64,000 nt of DNA from Diphasiastrum complanatum (lineage: Eukaryota; Streptophyta; Lycopodiopsida; Lycopodiales; Lycopodiaceae): positions 44,649,634 to 44,713,633 of the forward strand of contig CM055112.1 of the NCBI GenBank assembly GCA_029204225.1, given 5' to 3'. Position numbers and translations under genes: made by a program. Positions 22,918 through 33,870 of this stretch are shown in pieces. The notes below the pieces were generated by a model that searched no databases, was not told where the DNA came from, and saw nothing but the letters and a program-made list of their open reading frames with translations. Each line of letters begins with the position of its first letter. Position 1 is the first letter of the stretch.

Positions 22918-23115
22918 TGTACAATATCCGAAGAAGATACTATTCTGACTACATCCACTAGAGTCGAAAATCTTTATGTACTCTCTAATTTTGTTGCAAT
23001 AGCTAGCATCTCTCATGAAAATGTAAACAATAATACTATTTTGTGGCATAGTCGATTTGGACATGTGAATACAAGATCACTTATACAGATATTGAAATAT
23101 CAATCGATGATAAAT

Positions 23116-23613
23116 TAGTGGTTATAGTTGTGGATCAAAATGCTATCCTACACTTTACTAAAACTAAGCTACACTTGCATTAATCCACAAAACTGAAACA
23201 AAAATTAATTTACAGCATTTTAGAAGTCCAAGAATCAAGAAACCAACCAACCTTTTGATTCTTGGACATCCCAAGAACATCAAGAACTAGAATGTTCTCT
23301 CCAAAAGCATGACTACACCTATCAGAATGAACAAAACTTTAGTGATAGGAATCATAGTCATTCTAGATTACATAGCCAAACATTTAATGGATGAAGTGCT
23401 AGATGAATAATTTGTTGCGAATCGCAAGACAAATTATCTGTCACGAATGATTCGCGAAGAGCTAGACTGTGCTCAACTGATAACTAGTCGCGAATTTTTC
23501 ATGAAAGACAAGACTAAAAGTTGATCATCTATTACCAAAAAGAGCAACTAGAAAGATCAGACAAAACAGAGAACAAGCATAGCAATATTAACACAAATCT
23601 GAATGCAAAACAA
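23116..23613. other. Spacer before inverted repeat B
   Basis: No gene recognised. Several TTCGCGAA-like palindromic words (GATTCGCGAAGAG, AGTCGCGAATTT) cluster at 23,415-23,505; similar words recur at 27,750-27,800 and 58,980-59,000. Confidence 0.5.
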
Positions 23614-23615
23614 TC

Positions 23616-24200
23616 ATGTTTGAGCTATTTCATATGGATGTGTGCAAATTGTCAAGATATGGACAAACTAGGTGCATTGTCTTCCAATATCTTATTGTTG
23701 GAATTGTACTAGCATTCTTGGCTGGTTTTGCTGATGGAAATGAAGCTAATGGAGGTTCATTATGTCATTCATTCATGTCCAAGTCATCAAGTGTTGATGA
23801 TATCTTGTGGCAAGATGGAGATGGAGACTCATTCATGGAGTTTTATGGTGGAGACATATCAAGAAAGGACAAAGTTGTAGGAGACAAGCAAGCAAATGGT
23901 CATCACTCACATTTATTGTTTGGTTGCTGTAATTCTCCAGAGAGTTCAAAACTTGAAACATGTAGGAATCATTTCATTCACATTCTAGTTGGTTCTTCAT
24001 GTTCTAGCTATATCTTGATGTGTAAAATTGATCTAAAAGAGAGTGAAGCATCCAATTTGGACACTATTCTCTTTATCAATTATGAAAGATATTTTAGGAC
24101 CTTAGAAAGGAGATCTATACTTAGGATGGAGACTGTTCTAAACTTGGATCAAAGTAGTATGGTTAAAACTATGCCAAAATCAGTTGAAGAGGGAGTGTGA
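23616..24200 (+). other. Extra 3' frame of an LTR element, membrane-spanning
   Basis: A 194-codon frame lies just upstream of an LTR. It has one strong hydrophobic segment, YLIVGIVLAFLAGFA (about residues 27-41), then an acidic stretch SVDDILWQDGDGDSF and a cysteine-containing C-terminal half. It ends SVEEGV, its stop falling inside the first bases of the LTR, so the polypurine tract is part of the coding sequence. It has no gag, pol or transposase motifs. Some plant copia lineages carry an envelope-like frame at this position, which is one possible reading; a chance frame or captured host sequence is another. The inverted copy at 62,328-63,115 is longer upstream but has an in-frame stop after FYGGDI. 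Confidence 0.45.
24186..24195 (+). promoter_or_regulatory. Polypurine tract
   Basis: GAAGAGGGAG immediately precedes the LTR start, as at 42,253-42,262 and in reverse at 62,333-62,342. It is the expected primer for plus-strand DNA synthesis. Confidence 0.8.
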
Positions 24201-24836
24201 GAGATTTCAGCAAGTTTAGTCATATTTTGGTAAATTGTCAATATGAGGCCAAAACTCATTTTAGAGTTAGAGATAAATGTTTTGAAGTTATATTAGTTTA
24301 AAATACATTCAATAAACACTTTTTGAATGTGTGGGAAAGCTGGTGGTCAAGTTTGAGAGAGATTCAAATTTGAACTTTGGGTACATTGAATCTAAACCCA
24401 AAAATAGAAGGGTTTACATTTTGGAGAGACAGCCAAGTGGCCAAATAGGGTTTGGACCTACTATAAAAGGATGACACTCATGGAGAGACACATCTTCTCT
24501 CTTATCTCTCTCATTTCATCATTATACATGGTTCTCATTGGGTTCTACTATCCATTGGTGCACTATCTTGATGATATCTTGCAATCTTGTGTCTAGAATG
24601 CTCATATTTTGTTATTTTCGGTTTCACACATGTGAGATATAGTAGGGTACTGTTATTTTATGAACAACAACCATATTTTATGTTTTGCTTCATGTTTGAT
24701 CAGTATCTCTAAGAGTTTGCATCTCATTTTGTATGTAGATGCTGATTTTTCTACATCAGGATTGTTGGTTTGCTCCTTATTGTAACCAAAGATCAGGGAC
24801 ATGGATTGGATCTTGAATGATCTGAAATCCTTCACA
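24196..24836 (+). repeat. 3' LTR, family L2
   Basis: 641 bp from TGTGAGAGATTTCAG to CTGAAATCCTTCACA, an imperfect terminal inverted repeat of about 14 bp. A TATA-like CTATAAAAGG lies near 24,460 and the palindrome TTTCACACATGTGA at 24,622-24,635. Related LTRs are at 42,263-42,911 and, inverted, 61,703-62,332. Sequence after 24,836 belongs to the leader of another element, so this one inserted there. No 5' LTR is visible: the internal part is cut at 23,614. Confidence 0.9.
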
Positions 24837-24840
24837 AATA

Positions 24841-25242
24841 TTGGTGAAAAGAACTGATGTGTGCTCACTTTGGCATATCACACGAGATGAGTATTCTCCC
24901 TATCTCTTTGATTGCCTAAAACACTTCTTAAAACAAATCAAATTGATTTAGAAACTCTAGCAACACAATCTACACTTCAATATCTATCCAACAAGGTATA
25001 GAACATCAAATTTGGATCATTCCTTGAGAAGTAGCACTCAAACAAAGAGGGCTGATTTCACATGTGTGAGCTCTCTGTCCGTACAAGGCTCATCTAGAGC
25101 AGATCATGCTTGATTTGATTCACTTATGATCCACAGATAGCTTGTTTGTCAATGAGTTTGGATTTCTCTCCCAAATCTGAATTCTTGCAAGCGAAAGCCC
25201 TTATGTTCTGATGTATACACCCTCACCTCTTCAAAGCACGAA
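24841..25242 (-). other. Leader fragment of a minus-strand copia element (family L3)
   Basis: Matches the leader at about 47,975-48,356 and includes TTTCACATGTGTGAG (25,056-25,070) followed by GTCCGTAC (25,078-25,085). The gag that should follow has been replaced by the L2 insertion. Confidence 0.75.
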
Positions 25243-25714
25243 GCTCTGATACCATGTGAAGTTTTTAGCACGTGTGAACTTCACCACACACGTTATAGGA
25301 TCTTTATGAGGTGTTGTGATCGCACAAGATTGATCAATGAACAGATTACTTGAAAAATCTAAGACAAGAGCACAATGGCATACATCAGACTAAAAAAACT
25401 AACTTCTTACTATGAGAATTGGATATCATAAATTATTCTAAGTGCTCACTATGGAGAAAAATTTAGCCTGCTCTCGGGTAGAGAGAGATAATCAACACAT
25501 AAAACTCAGGTAGAGAGAGAATGAGTCCAAAACACCAAAATCTCAATGTTCACAATATAGCCAAAACATGCCAAAGTTTCCCTACATCAAAGAGGCTCGA
25601 ATTCCTACCCTGCAGTTGCATGGAAAGTCCACTTTACTTAGTTAACTCAACTACCAACAAGGATACACATGTAAAACTGCATGCATGGATATTGCATGTA
25701 CTACATGTCAACTC
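25243..25714 (-). repeat. Primer site and truncated LTR, family L3
   Basis: 25,243-25,254 is the complement of TGGTATCAGAGC. From 25,255 (TGTGAAGTTTTTAGC) the sequence follows the LTR at 48,369-49,004 for about 460 bp and then departs near 25,714, so the outer end of the LTR is missing. The mirror copy is 60,990-61,463. Confidence 0.85.
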
Positions 25715-26884
25715 TCAAATTTTGAAACAAAAATTTTTAGTGCTTGAAGGGAATGGGTTTACAAGGATTTAAATTTGATTGCACTTATTTGTGGATTTGA
25801 CCCACAAATTTTTGTCAAAATTGGTCAAAAGACATGGTTATTTTGATGATTTTCGGACTAATTTTGTGATAATTCACAAAATCATAGCCAATAATTTCCA
25901 TGCACATTTTCAAAGGTGTAATGAAGTTGTTCTAAGTCTTTCATGAAGTTTGGTTAGGATTGGACACCAGTAAAAAATTAGTGTATTTTTGGGGTTTTTG
26001 AGCATGAAAACCTATTAAATGATGGTCTGAAACTGTTGGTTCTCATTACAAGCTTAAAGATATGATGGATTGCCTCTTTTTTGAGCCATCATGCATCCAA
26101 TTTGGTTGTGGGAGGCTTAGGCAACATTATGTTAAAGTTTTGCTTGTTGAAGGTGTCCAAAAACGCATTTTTTGCATGATCTGAGCTTATGATTGTTTGC
26201 TAGACTTGATAGAAGCCTCTATGCCTCTCTAATGAACCTTAGTAGAGTGCTTGTAACCTTTAATTAGATGCTTATTGGTCTGGAGATGGATTTTTGAATA
26301 TACCCCCTTGAAAAAGTGTGCCCTCCTACCTATTTTTTGGTCTATTACTGCTTGCACATGTGAAGCCTAGGTGATAGGGTGACATGGCAAGTGCCTTGTA
26401 GACCCATCTCCCTCTGTACTGTGCTTTACAGTGACCAATTTAGTGTGTTGTAGAGAAAGTTATGGCTATCGGAACTTTGGCAATTTTTGAACTAAAATTT
26501 GCAAAATTTCTGAATTGTTCTACCTGTAACTCAGTTTAGTGATTTTTTGTTGACGAAAATGTGTAAATAGACAGGTATGCATGTTTCATGTGTAATCGGT
26601 AGATTGATCAGAAGATTTCTTGCATGAAGCTATTTTTTAAAATTCTAGATCAAAAAGCAGATTTCCTAGTTCGTAGGCTATTTACGATTTTTTTTTTTGA
26701 TTTTTCAAAAAATTCAGTGCATGTCAAGTTTAATGCATGCAACAGGATGCTTCAAAATGATTTCGATATGTGACAGTGCCTGTGAATAATAGATCGATCA
26801 TTACACGATTCAATCTTTCTTCATCCAATTTCGAGCTCTCTGGCTCCTCGGGACGAACTATTATTGTTCTCCTATCTGCCTTGA
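25715..26884. other. Spacer without a recognised gene (arm B)
   Basis: AT-rich; duplicated at 60,035-60,990. Possibly the interior or LTR of the copia element whose gag follows, but no ends were found. Confidence 0.5.
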
Positions 26885-27562
26885 GCTGATTTGTTTCTTG
26901 GGTTCAGGCGGCAGTCCATGGCTATAGTGGATACACTCAATTTTCGAATTAAGCCAACATGGATCGATAGTATGTCCTTTGCGTTTGCATCTCACGTAGG
27001 TCTTCTTGTCTCTACTTTGTTGTTTCAACCTTCCTTTGTTCTTCCATTTGCCTTTGCTGGTTCCTTCTGCTTGCTGATTAGGATCCTGCTTTCGATCTGA
27101 CTCCCTCTTAGGCTTGGATTATTTTTTTGTCTTTTCTTTGTTGTTGTAGAGAGCTTGGTCAGGAGCATCCTGGTGATCAAGGTTCTCTCGAGCCTTGACT
27201 TCTTCTTGAATCTCGACGATTGCCTTTTCGAGTGTCATTATAGGATCCTTTGCGAGCAGTGTTCTAGTTGTCTAGAAGAATCTTGGTAAGGCTCTCAACA
27301 AATAAGTGAGCTGCTTGCATTTTCTACTATAGATCCTTCACCTTTCTAACAAAAGAAGTGAGGTCTTTGCCATCCCCTTCTTCTCCCTCCATTCGTGTAG
27401 CTCCTTGCATATTGTTGTAGGCATCTCTTCAGTGCCATCTACCCAGGGGAATCCTTCTCCCTTTAGTATCAGCGAGGTCTTTACCTTCAATGCTAGGAAG
27501 TTAGATCCTGATGAATCCGAAATTGTAGAGATGTTGGATTGTATGCTACTATTTGAAGCCAT
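26885..27562 (-). pseudogene. Copia gag, family L4 (left arm)
   Basis: From the ATG at 27,562 the minus strand reads MASNSSIQSNISTISDSSG, then KTSLILKGEGFPWVDGTEE and KELHEWREKKGMAKTS before a frameshift. Further on, a zinc knuckle region (RCKRKGHT-like, near 26,980) and RLNPRN remain, and the frame ends near 26,885. Compared with the mirror copy (59,199 plus) it has lost one codon in GEGLFPW. Pol is absent. The gag of the next element (about 31,130) shares the PWVDGTEE and GKELHEW words, so the two are sister families. Confidence 0.8.
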
Positions 27563-27661
27563 TGCTTTTGAATTTGTGTTACTTGTTTATGGTTCTTTGT
27601 TTGAATGCTTAGCCTCCTGGATCTGATAGCTTTTTGGCTATGTCAGACTATGACAAAGGTA

Positions 27662-27674
27662 GGGTCTGATACCA
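27662..27674 (-). promoter_or_regulatory. Primer binding site, family L4
   Basis: The minus strand reads TGGTATCAGACCC. One base separates it from the putative LTR end (TGATGGAAAAATTC at 27,676 on the plus strand), a spacing also seen at 59,083. Confidence 0.75.
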
Positions 27675-27675
27675 C

Positions 27676-29039
27676 TGATGGAAAAATTCTAGATGTGCAA
27701 ATTGGGCAAATTCAAAATTCCATTAAAACTCTGAAAACGAATTCATAGAAATTTCTCGAATGATTCGCGAACAATTTCGCGAAACTGTTTCACGAATAAT
27801 TTTTGTTCGAGAACAACTCACGATCCAGTCAAGCTCTGCAACAAAACAAAACAAAATGAAGCAAAACTAGACGAAAGAGAAGAATTTACGAAAAGATCAA
27901 TCGGGCTCTGTAACGAGACGAGACGAAATGAAACGAAACGAGATAAAACTTAAGTGAGCTCTGAAATTGATTTACGCTTATAGCCAAGTGATCGTGAAGC
28001 GAAACGAAGTGAAACACAAAGCGAAAGCATTCATGAATAAAATCAATTCGTGTGTAATTTAGATGTGATTGCTTGTCACTGCCACACAGAAAATAGTCCT
28101 TTCACCACAATAAAGAGGAACCGCTTGGAAACGAGTTGTCAAAGAGTTGGAAACGGCGGTTCAGATTAGAGATGTGGGTTAATATTATGAAAAAAACATC
28201 CAGACACTGCTCTCCTTCTCTTTCGAAACCAACAGGCAGCAGATGCTTCTATTAGGTGCGTTGGGCTGGTTGGTAATGTGAAGCTGATGCGCTCCCTATC
28301 TGATAAGCACTTGAGAAAACAAGAAGATAAACACCTGATAAAAAGAAGATTTCTTTGAAGTCCTCCTGATCTCTTTCAAAAACGCGTGGTTGCAAGATGG
28401 TGTGGAAGGTTGAAAATGCGTGTAGCTCCAACGTGGCTCAAAATGCGATGGATGGCAAAGCAAACCTTGCTAACAGATGCATGCTCCCTACAGATCCACG
28501 CTCCTCTACATCTAATGCCCCAGAAATTGATAGATAGGCCCATGGACAACCACAAGAAGCCCGTGGCATGCAAGAGGAGACTAAAACGCTTTACTCTCAT
28601 CCTTTGGAGTGGTAGCGCATCGAGATCAACTGATCAATAATTTTTTGGAGCCTACATCCGGAGTTTGGAGCCGTAGCCTTTCTTTCTTTATCATTCCCTT
28701 CCGTGGATAGAATTTTTTTCATGGCCGTTGCCCACCTTTTCCTTGGCATCCACAACTATCTGTGTCCTCTCATGAGCGCTCGCCTGGAGTCACGAAGATG
28801 TTAAAAGCCTAAAACCTAGCGAAGATGCTCAAAGAAGATGCGAAAAGCAAGCACATGCAAAGCAACAAGCAAAAGGGATGTAAAAAGCCTAAGACCTAGC
28901 GAAGATGCTAAAAGAAGATGCGAAAAGCAAAAAGCAAGCACATGCAAAGCAACAAGCAAAAAATAGCAAGCAAAAAAGAGTTTGAAAAACGTAAAGAAAG
29001 CTAGAAAAGACTGGCAATGGTGCCAATGTTAGCTCTTTG
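27676..29039. other. Presumed L4 LTR and flank, with repeats
   Basis: The LTR begins at 27,676 in plus coordinates but I could not locate its far end. The region has AAACG/AAACGAAG-type short repeats (27,840-28,020) and TTCGCGAA words. At 28,800-28,975 an imperfect tandem duplication of about 85 bp (AGCCTAAAACCTAGCGAAG, then AAGCAAGCACATGCAAAGC) occurs twice. No gene recognised. Confidence 0.55.
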
Positions 29040-29215
29040 GGATCTAATTCCAACTAAAGCTCCTTCTAGCACGGCGGCTATGGCTGTCTCCCATCTAGTC
29101 GATGCTAAGGCTTCTTCCTACTAGCATGAATATGGATGCTAAAAAGGCAATGCAAGCATAGGGTGAGTATTCTGAGGGTAAGATCCACTCTTCTCTTGTT
29201 TATCTACTTAGTTTG
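29040..29215. repeat. Dispersed repeat (second copy, arm B left)
   Basis: Matches 12,815-12,972 and, inverted, 57,510-57,680, ending at CTACTTAG. Confidence 0.8.
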
Positions 29216-30813
29216 TGTCAGAACTATGGAATTCTATTGCAAAAAGGTGGTTTGATGAAACCTATTCCTTGTTAGTGGTAATCAATCTGATCTTAGTGAG
29301 GACTGAGATCCATGGGTTGATGTAAGGAAGGAAATTCATGCTAGCAATATATTCTTTTGAGATAATCTCCAGTTGAGATTTTGGTTGTGGAATAGCACTC
29401 TTCGAGAAATATTCTCTCTTAGAGGATAATCGAGTTACAGGATTCTTGGTTAAGAAAGTATTGTGTACAGATTAGGTGATATTTATAGAGATATGTTATG
29501 TAGTGAATCTTTGTGTGATCATAAACCTTTTGTACAAACTTTTACATCTTGTGGATCTACAAAGGATTCCTTGGACTAAATTTATTTGCATGCACAAACT
29601 AGTCGTTAAAATATAGGCATATTGATGAGAATTGTGTAGAGACAATTTCTCGCTAGGTTATAGTAATTTCTCATTGAAAATTGCTTACTGACCTAGAATT
29701 GATTTAGAATCAGATTAAATGTGGTGTTTTGGTACCAGACCTAGACATTTAAATATTTTCTAAATTCGATACAACTAACTGATTCAGAAACGCTACTTCT
29801 GAGATAGTTGTTTTGAATCAACAATATGATCTTACTTATGGATATTATTGTTGAAATGTATTGCTTATAAGCCGCAACCTTTATGGGTCAAGTTTGGATT
29901 CATTTAAAGGTTTATGTGCATAGAATACACGTGAACTTTTGGCCTTTTCTTTTCCCGATCAAAAAGAATAGAATGTTATCTCGGAAGACTCAAGAGAGTT
30001 GAATAGTTGTTGGTTGCCAAAAGTTAGAACTTCATGTATTGAGATTCAAGTAAATCTTAAGTTATTTTAGATTAGAACTTAAGAGTAAATTCTAGACGTA
30101 TTCTAGATTGGACCCTAACTTTGGAATGACACTTTGTGCCATGGCTAAAGTAAGACCGTTTTTTGGATTACAATCCTTTTATAGGCACCGTATGTGAGTT
30201 GAAAAAGTCTGAAACTTTCCAGATGGAAAGGACTTTTTGGAACAACTCATGTGTCTTTTAAAAATTGTCATGCACTCTTATGATATAGTATGGTCTTGGG
30301 AATCTGGAGAGTTGGGATTGGCAAATCATAACTCAGACTCTAGGATATACCTGATCAATAAGAGAGAGGACTTAGATCATGGTAAAATTACCCCGGATGA
30401 ATAAACATGTTAGTGGAATTTTGGTAATGATAGGCCATCTTACCCAATCGGCTATGTTAATTTGGGTAATGACCGCTAAAATTGCATCTGATTTTGCTCA
30501 AGTAGTTGTAGAGCGTCTGTTTAAACTTTATAGATACCAAGTGACATTGTGAACAATCTCGATCCAAGGTTTACTGGTCACTTTTGGTTGGCCATATTCG
30601 CACAATGTCTCTAATACAATAACTTCATGCATTCATTCCTCCAATTGCAATGCATTAGTGCTTGCGGGTCATCGGGCTTCAGGATTGCAGATGTGGGGGC
30701 ATGAAATCAGCCCCACTTTGTTGAAGATTCATCTGTTTACGCTTTCAGATTCTTTCTCTGGATAAGTGCGGAATTATTGAAAAGCTTGCTTCACTTGGCA
30801 GCGGGATTGACTC
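29216..30813. other. Spacer without a recognised gene
   Basis: About 1.6 kb of AT-rich sequence duplicated at 55,900-57,510. No convincing frame on either strand. Confidence 0.5.
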
Positions 30814-33370
30814 TTGTGGGTGTTAGGTTTTTTGGGTTGTTTCCTCATGGTTTTTTCTTATACTTTTGCAAACCTTAAAACTGGTTTGCAAGGAAGAATG
30901 GTTCCTGCTTGTTCAATTCCTAAGGATGTCTACAATATAGTTTTTAAAAGCTTTGTGAACGGAGGTTCATGCAGGCAGTGGCTTTCGGATCCCTGTCTTT
31001 TATCTACAAAACACAGTAGAGCTAAGGTTTCATTCTCTTTGTTTGTACACAAAGCTTTAGACAATTACCTGACTCTCTGTGTTTGTACACGGAGCAGTGG
31101 CGAAGCACTTTGGCCCTGGGTGGATGGGACTGAAGAAAATCCAGTAAACACCGGCAAGGAGCTTCATGAATGGAATGAGAAAAATGATAAGGTAGTGGCC
31201 ATCATCTTCTCTTCCATCGAAGACAGCATCATGTTCAATCTTTCATCAATCAGAAATGCACGAGGACTATGGGCTACGTTGATAGCAAGATTCGAAACCA
31301 AATCATGCATTTGGAAGATCAACTCACATACCTATGCTGGGATGGTAAATATCTCACAACATTCATTAGAAAGATGAAGAACCTCTTTCTTTCTTTGCAC
31401 AATGCTGGCACGGAGCATGCAGTCTCACAGGAGAAGCAACTGATGTATCTATTGTGAGCACTACCAAGATCGTTCCAGACGACACCACGCACTTTGTTAG
31501 CAAAGGATCCTGCTATGACTCTTAAGAAGGTAGTAGTCGAGATCACAGAGGAGGTAGAAAAAAGAGAGCACTACGATAACAGAGACAAGAGTCTGATCAA
31601 GCTCTATATGGCAACAACGATTAGCGCCAGAAGAATCCTAACACTAAGAGAGAGAGAGAGTCGTCTTGGACATCCGACCATAATCAGTTGAAGGATGCAG
31701 ACAAAGAAGAAAGATCAAAAGCACCTACCAAGCATAAATCGCAAGGTGGTGACAAGAAGTTCTGTGTTAGATGCAGGCAAGACGCACATACCATTGACAC
31801 ATGTTGGTTAAATCCAAACATTCAATGTGTACACTGTCATAAGAAGGGACATGCAGTAGTAGACTGCCTTCAGAACCCAAGAAACAAGAAGACAAGTAGG
31901 AAGGATCCCTCCAATAGCTCATCGTATGTAGAGGAGCCAGAGTCCTCGAAGATGGTCGAGGAGAGAGCGACAAACAATCAATTCACTTATCTATGCACCA
32001 AACTGTGCACCACATCTCAAATGGATGTACAAGAAGTCATTCTTGCCTCCAATGCTACGTCACATTTCATGACCACGAAGCACATGATTGCTAATTACCG
32101 CAAGAAGGATTCCTCCAGATTATCTTGGGAAATGGATCGAGGCACTAAGTAAGTGGAACAGGCCGATGATGGTTGTATGCCAACGGCAAAGATAGGAAGC
32201 TTGACGACGTGATATACATCCCTACACTCCAAAAGGATCTATTATTTGTAACAAAGGTGGTTACCTTTGCAGATGACTTATGTGAAGTAACTAAAGCGGA
32301 AATTACTCACATGATCACACAAGGAAAGCACAAAGGCAGTTTGTACCATTTGAAGATACGAGTTCCAACTGAGCAAACACACCAGATTCACGAGTCCACT
32401 GACATCTTATGGCACAAAAGGCTATGGCATACAAATACGATGGCTCTATACAAGACTAGTCAAAACAGAGTATTTATTGGTGTGATCATAAAAGATGCAA
32501 ATAGTCTGTAAGTCATGTGAAGCATGTAACAAAGGCCAGATGTCGAGAACGCCCTTCACAAGAGACTCATTCAAGACAACAGAGCTCTTGGAGATGATAT
32601 ATTTTGACATATGTGGACCTTTCGACCTAATCTCACTTGGAGGTTCAAAATACTACATCACATTCATTGACAACTTTAGCAAGTTTGTTGTTGTATACTT
32701 CATTCAAAACAAACTTGACAAGTCTACAGAGTTTGTAAACTGGGCTGAGAAATGGGCCGAGAAGAAGGTGAAGCAGATAAGAACTAACAGAGGTGGAGAA
32801 TACATCTCCAACCATTTTGTTGAGTTCTGCAGTGAGCGCTGAATCTTACACATGAAGACCAAAGCTTACACACCACAACACAATAGTGTGACAAAATAGT
32901 GTGGCCGAAAGAAGGAACCGCACACTCATGGAAGCCGCAAGATCCATGATGGCTTACTCCAAAGCATCAAAAATATTATGGGCTGAAGCAGTAGCCATAG
33001 CCAACTATTTGCAAAACTGAATACGCATATCTGGTATTCCAAATACCACCCCACATGAAGTATGGTGGAAGAACAAGCCGATTCTAGCTCATATTCTCAT
33101 ATTCGGATGTGTAGCATATGTACATATACCATATAGGAAGTGGAAGAAGCTGGATGATAAAGTCGAACAAGGATTCCTTGTTGGCTATGATGTACACTCA
33201 TCATACTATAGGCTGTACATGCCATAGACCAATCAAATCAAGATTGTTAGAGATCGATAGAGGGAGTAGATGATGAACACTTGGATCAAGATGTTCACTT
33301 ACCACTTGAGTCGAGTGACGACTCAGACGACGAAATGGCTATCGAATTGCCTACATCTAGATTACCGAGA
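30814..33370 (+). pseudogene. Copia gag-pol remnant, family L5 (left arm)
   Basis: Plus-strand pieces in shifting frames. Gag is at 31,100-31,690 (PWVDGTEENP, GKELHEWNEKNDK, NLFLSLHNAG). A double zinc knuckle CVRCRQDAHTIDTC and CVHCHKKGHAVVDC lies at about 31,760-31,870. Protease is decayed (LASNATSHFM where DSGATSHM is expected). Pre-integrase (LWHKRLWH) and an integrase core (IYFDICGPFD, RTNRGGEYISNHFVEFC) lie at about 32,400-32,840, followed by stop-ridden integrase tail text to about 33,370. RT and RNase H are absent. The 5' part (30,814-31,090) is not gag-like and holds two palindromes, CTTTGTTTGTACACAAAG and a variant. The mirror copy lacks 31,865-32,880. Confidence 0.87.
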
Positions 33371-33507
33371 TAAGCAGCAAGACGAGACGAGATGAGAAAA
33401 ACACACAAATATGGCCACAGCGCGAGGGTCTAGAGAAGGCGCATTGCGTCGGCAGCATCGTATACACATAAATATGGTTTAATTGTATACCGTACCAGCC
33501 CTCCTAA

Positions 33508-33651
33508 TAACGTCAGGTAACGGGCCAGCATGGCCTGTTATGTATTAGATAATGGGCCTGAAGGGCCCGTTACGACAAATTGCAAGGGCGTGCCCGGGAG
33601 GGCGAGCCCTTCAATTTGTCATGACGAGCCTTTTAGGCCCGTTAACTAACG
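33508..33651. mobile_element. Hairpin-forming MITE (left arm)
   Basis: A short element with degenerate TAACGTCAG-type ends and inner inverted blocks built on GGGCCCGTTA and AAGGGC. It is the mirror of 53,988-54,135, where the ends are better preserved. It predates the arm-B duplication. Confidence 0.7.
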
Positions 33652-33715
33652 CTATGAACAGTTGCTGCCTCCGTCTCTCACCATGCACCATGCTCGTCTT
33701 CAGTCACGATGATTC

Positions 33716-33870
33716 TCAACTTCCAAAAACCAAATTCAGAAGACAATCGAATGTGCACAGATTACCAAAAACCAAATTCAGAAGACGAGAATGTGCGCAG
33801 ATTACCAAAACGAGCAGCGCAGGTCTTGTTGAGAAAATGAGCACATTACCAAAACGAGAATGTGTAAACG
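33716..33870. repeat. TTACCAAAACGAG minisatellite (left arm)
   Basis: Imperfect units containing ATTACCAAAACGAG and CAAATTCAGAAGACGAGAATG are repeated 4-6 times. The mirror array at about 53,700-53,930 has more units. Confidence 0.8.
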
